Assembly (NCBI RefSeq): GCF_009662475.1
Contig: NZ_CP045571.1
Span: 1,114,501-1,178,500 of the forward strand
DNA length: 64,000 bases
Direction: 5' to 3'
Origin: Acidithiobacillus thiooxidans ATCC 19377
GTDB taxonomy: Bacteria > Pseudomonadota > Gammaproteobacteria > Acidithiobacillales > Acidithiobacillaceae
A model generated the notes under the pieces. It was not told the DNA's origin and searched no databases. It was given only the letters and a program-made list of their open reading frames with translations. A program made the position numbers and the translations under genes. This document shows positions 63,728-64,000 of the stretch, piece after piece. Position 1 is the first letter of the stretch, and every line of letters starts with the position of its first letter.

Positions 63728-63999
63728 AGGGGCAGCGTAACGCTTGTAGCCGGTGGATGCCAGAATGGTGTCTTGCCCCGTGCCTCCGCCAGCGCCCAGT
63801 TGCGCCACTGTTCAGCGGATGCGCCGTGGAGTTCGGCGGGGGTGTCCCAACCCAGCAGGCCCAGGGTTGTTTCCCAGCCTTGTCCGGGGCTTCCTGTCCA
63901 GGCCGGGCTCTGACTGCTTTTGGAAAGCTTGCTGCCATCGGCATTGCAGAGGAGTGGCAGGTGCCCATATTCTGTCCGGGGCAGGTGCAGGAGGCTTTG
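63724..63999 (-). CDS. gluQ: GluQ, glutamyl-Q tRNA(Asp) synthetase (partial, 5' end outside window)
   Basis: The last 91 codons of a GluRS-like enzyme that charges the queuosine base of tRNA(Asp). Visible are RTEYGHLPLLCNADGSKLSK, with SKLSKS matching the KMSKS signature, and the closing LGLLGWDTPAEL helix. The gene runs off the window. An overlapping ORF in another frame (63717-63968) is only a shadow. Confidence 0.88.
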   Translation of the reverse strand, partial: QSLLHLPRTEYGHLPLLCNADGSKLSKSSQSPAWTGSPGQGWETTLGLLGWDTPAELHGASAEQWRNWALAEARGKTPFWHPPATSVTLPL

Positions 64000-64000
64000 C

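Noticed and set aside
63717-63968. 83-codon minus-strand ORF at the right edge
   Set aside because: The overlapping frame encodes the conserved gluQ C-terminus with SKLSKS, so this ORF is a shadow.

Overview
The window is a polar-flagellum supercluster from a Gram-negative proteobacterium, followed by a short block of housekeeping genes. The set flgJ-flgN-flgK-flgL, fleQ/fleS/fleR-like regulators, fliE to fliR, flhB-flhA-flhF-flhG-fliA and stator genes is the gammaproteobacterial (Pseudomonas/Vibrio-like) polar arrangement. The glnD-hflD-map-sfsA-gluQ block fits the same broad group. I suspect a motile Acidithiobacillus or relative, from overall gene style and the two insertion sequences, but I cannot prove the genus from sequence alone.

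Layout: 1-4195 is the 3' end of flgJ, then an flgN-like chaperone gene, flgK and flgL. 4321-8553 is one very large methyltransferase/glycosyltransferase gene, convergent with a Uma2-like nuclease gene. 9389-13374 holds two tandem flagellin genes; the first carries an in-frame TGA. 13446-16831 holds flaG, fliD, fliS and a probable atypical PilZ gene. 16844-20489 encodes a sigma-54 activator without an N-terminal regulatory domain, then a FleS/FleR-like two-component pair. 20545-33000 is fliE-F-G-H-I-J-K-M-N-O-P-Q-R, with fliR cut by a 1545-bp IS4-like element. 33032-39828 is flhB-flhA-flhF-flhG-fliA-motC. 39974-54370 is a cyclic-di-GMP region: three GGDEF genes, one GGDEF-EAL gene, one EAL-HDOD gene and a YcgR-type PilZ gene. 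Embedded in it are a second fliS-like gene with fliL-motA-motB, an ISL3 element that removes the 5' end of a HDOD-REC-GGDEF gene, and a cheB remnant. 54399-58807 holds a second FliK-like gene, an FlhB C-terminal-domain gene (FlhX type) and two SGNH/acyltransferase genes. 58819-64000 (minus strand) is hflD, glnD, map, sfsA, a 27-codon ORF and the 3' end of gluQ.

Regulation readable from sequence: sigma-54 (-24/-12) matches lie before fliE, fliK, the first flagellin and one GGDEF gene. FliA (sigma-28) matches with a shared 12-nt spacer lie before the second flagellin, the second fliS and the cheB remnant. This suggests a FleQ/FleR to sigma-54 to FliA cascade with the two flagellins in different tiers.

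Several flagellar or signalling genes are damaged: flaA (nonsense codon), fliR (IS insertion), a HDOD-REC-GGDEF gene (IS insertion) and cheB (5' truncation). Deleting each IS plus one 8-bp duplication restores an exact reading frame (263 codons for fliR, 625 for the HDOD gene), so both insertions look recent. If no other fliR copy exists, this strain is probably non-motile.
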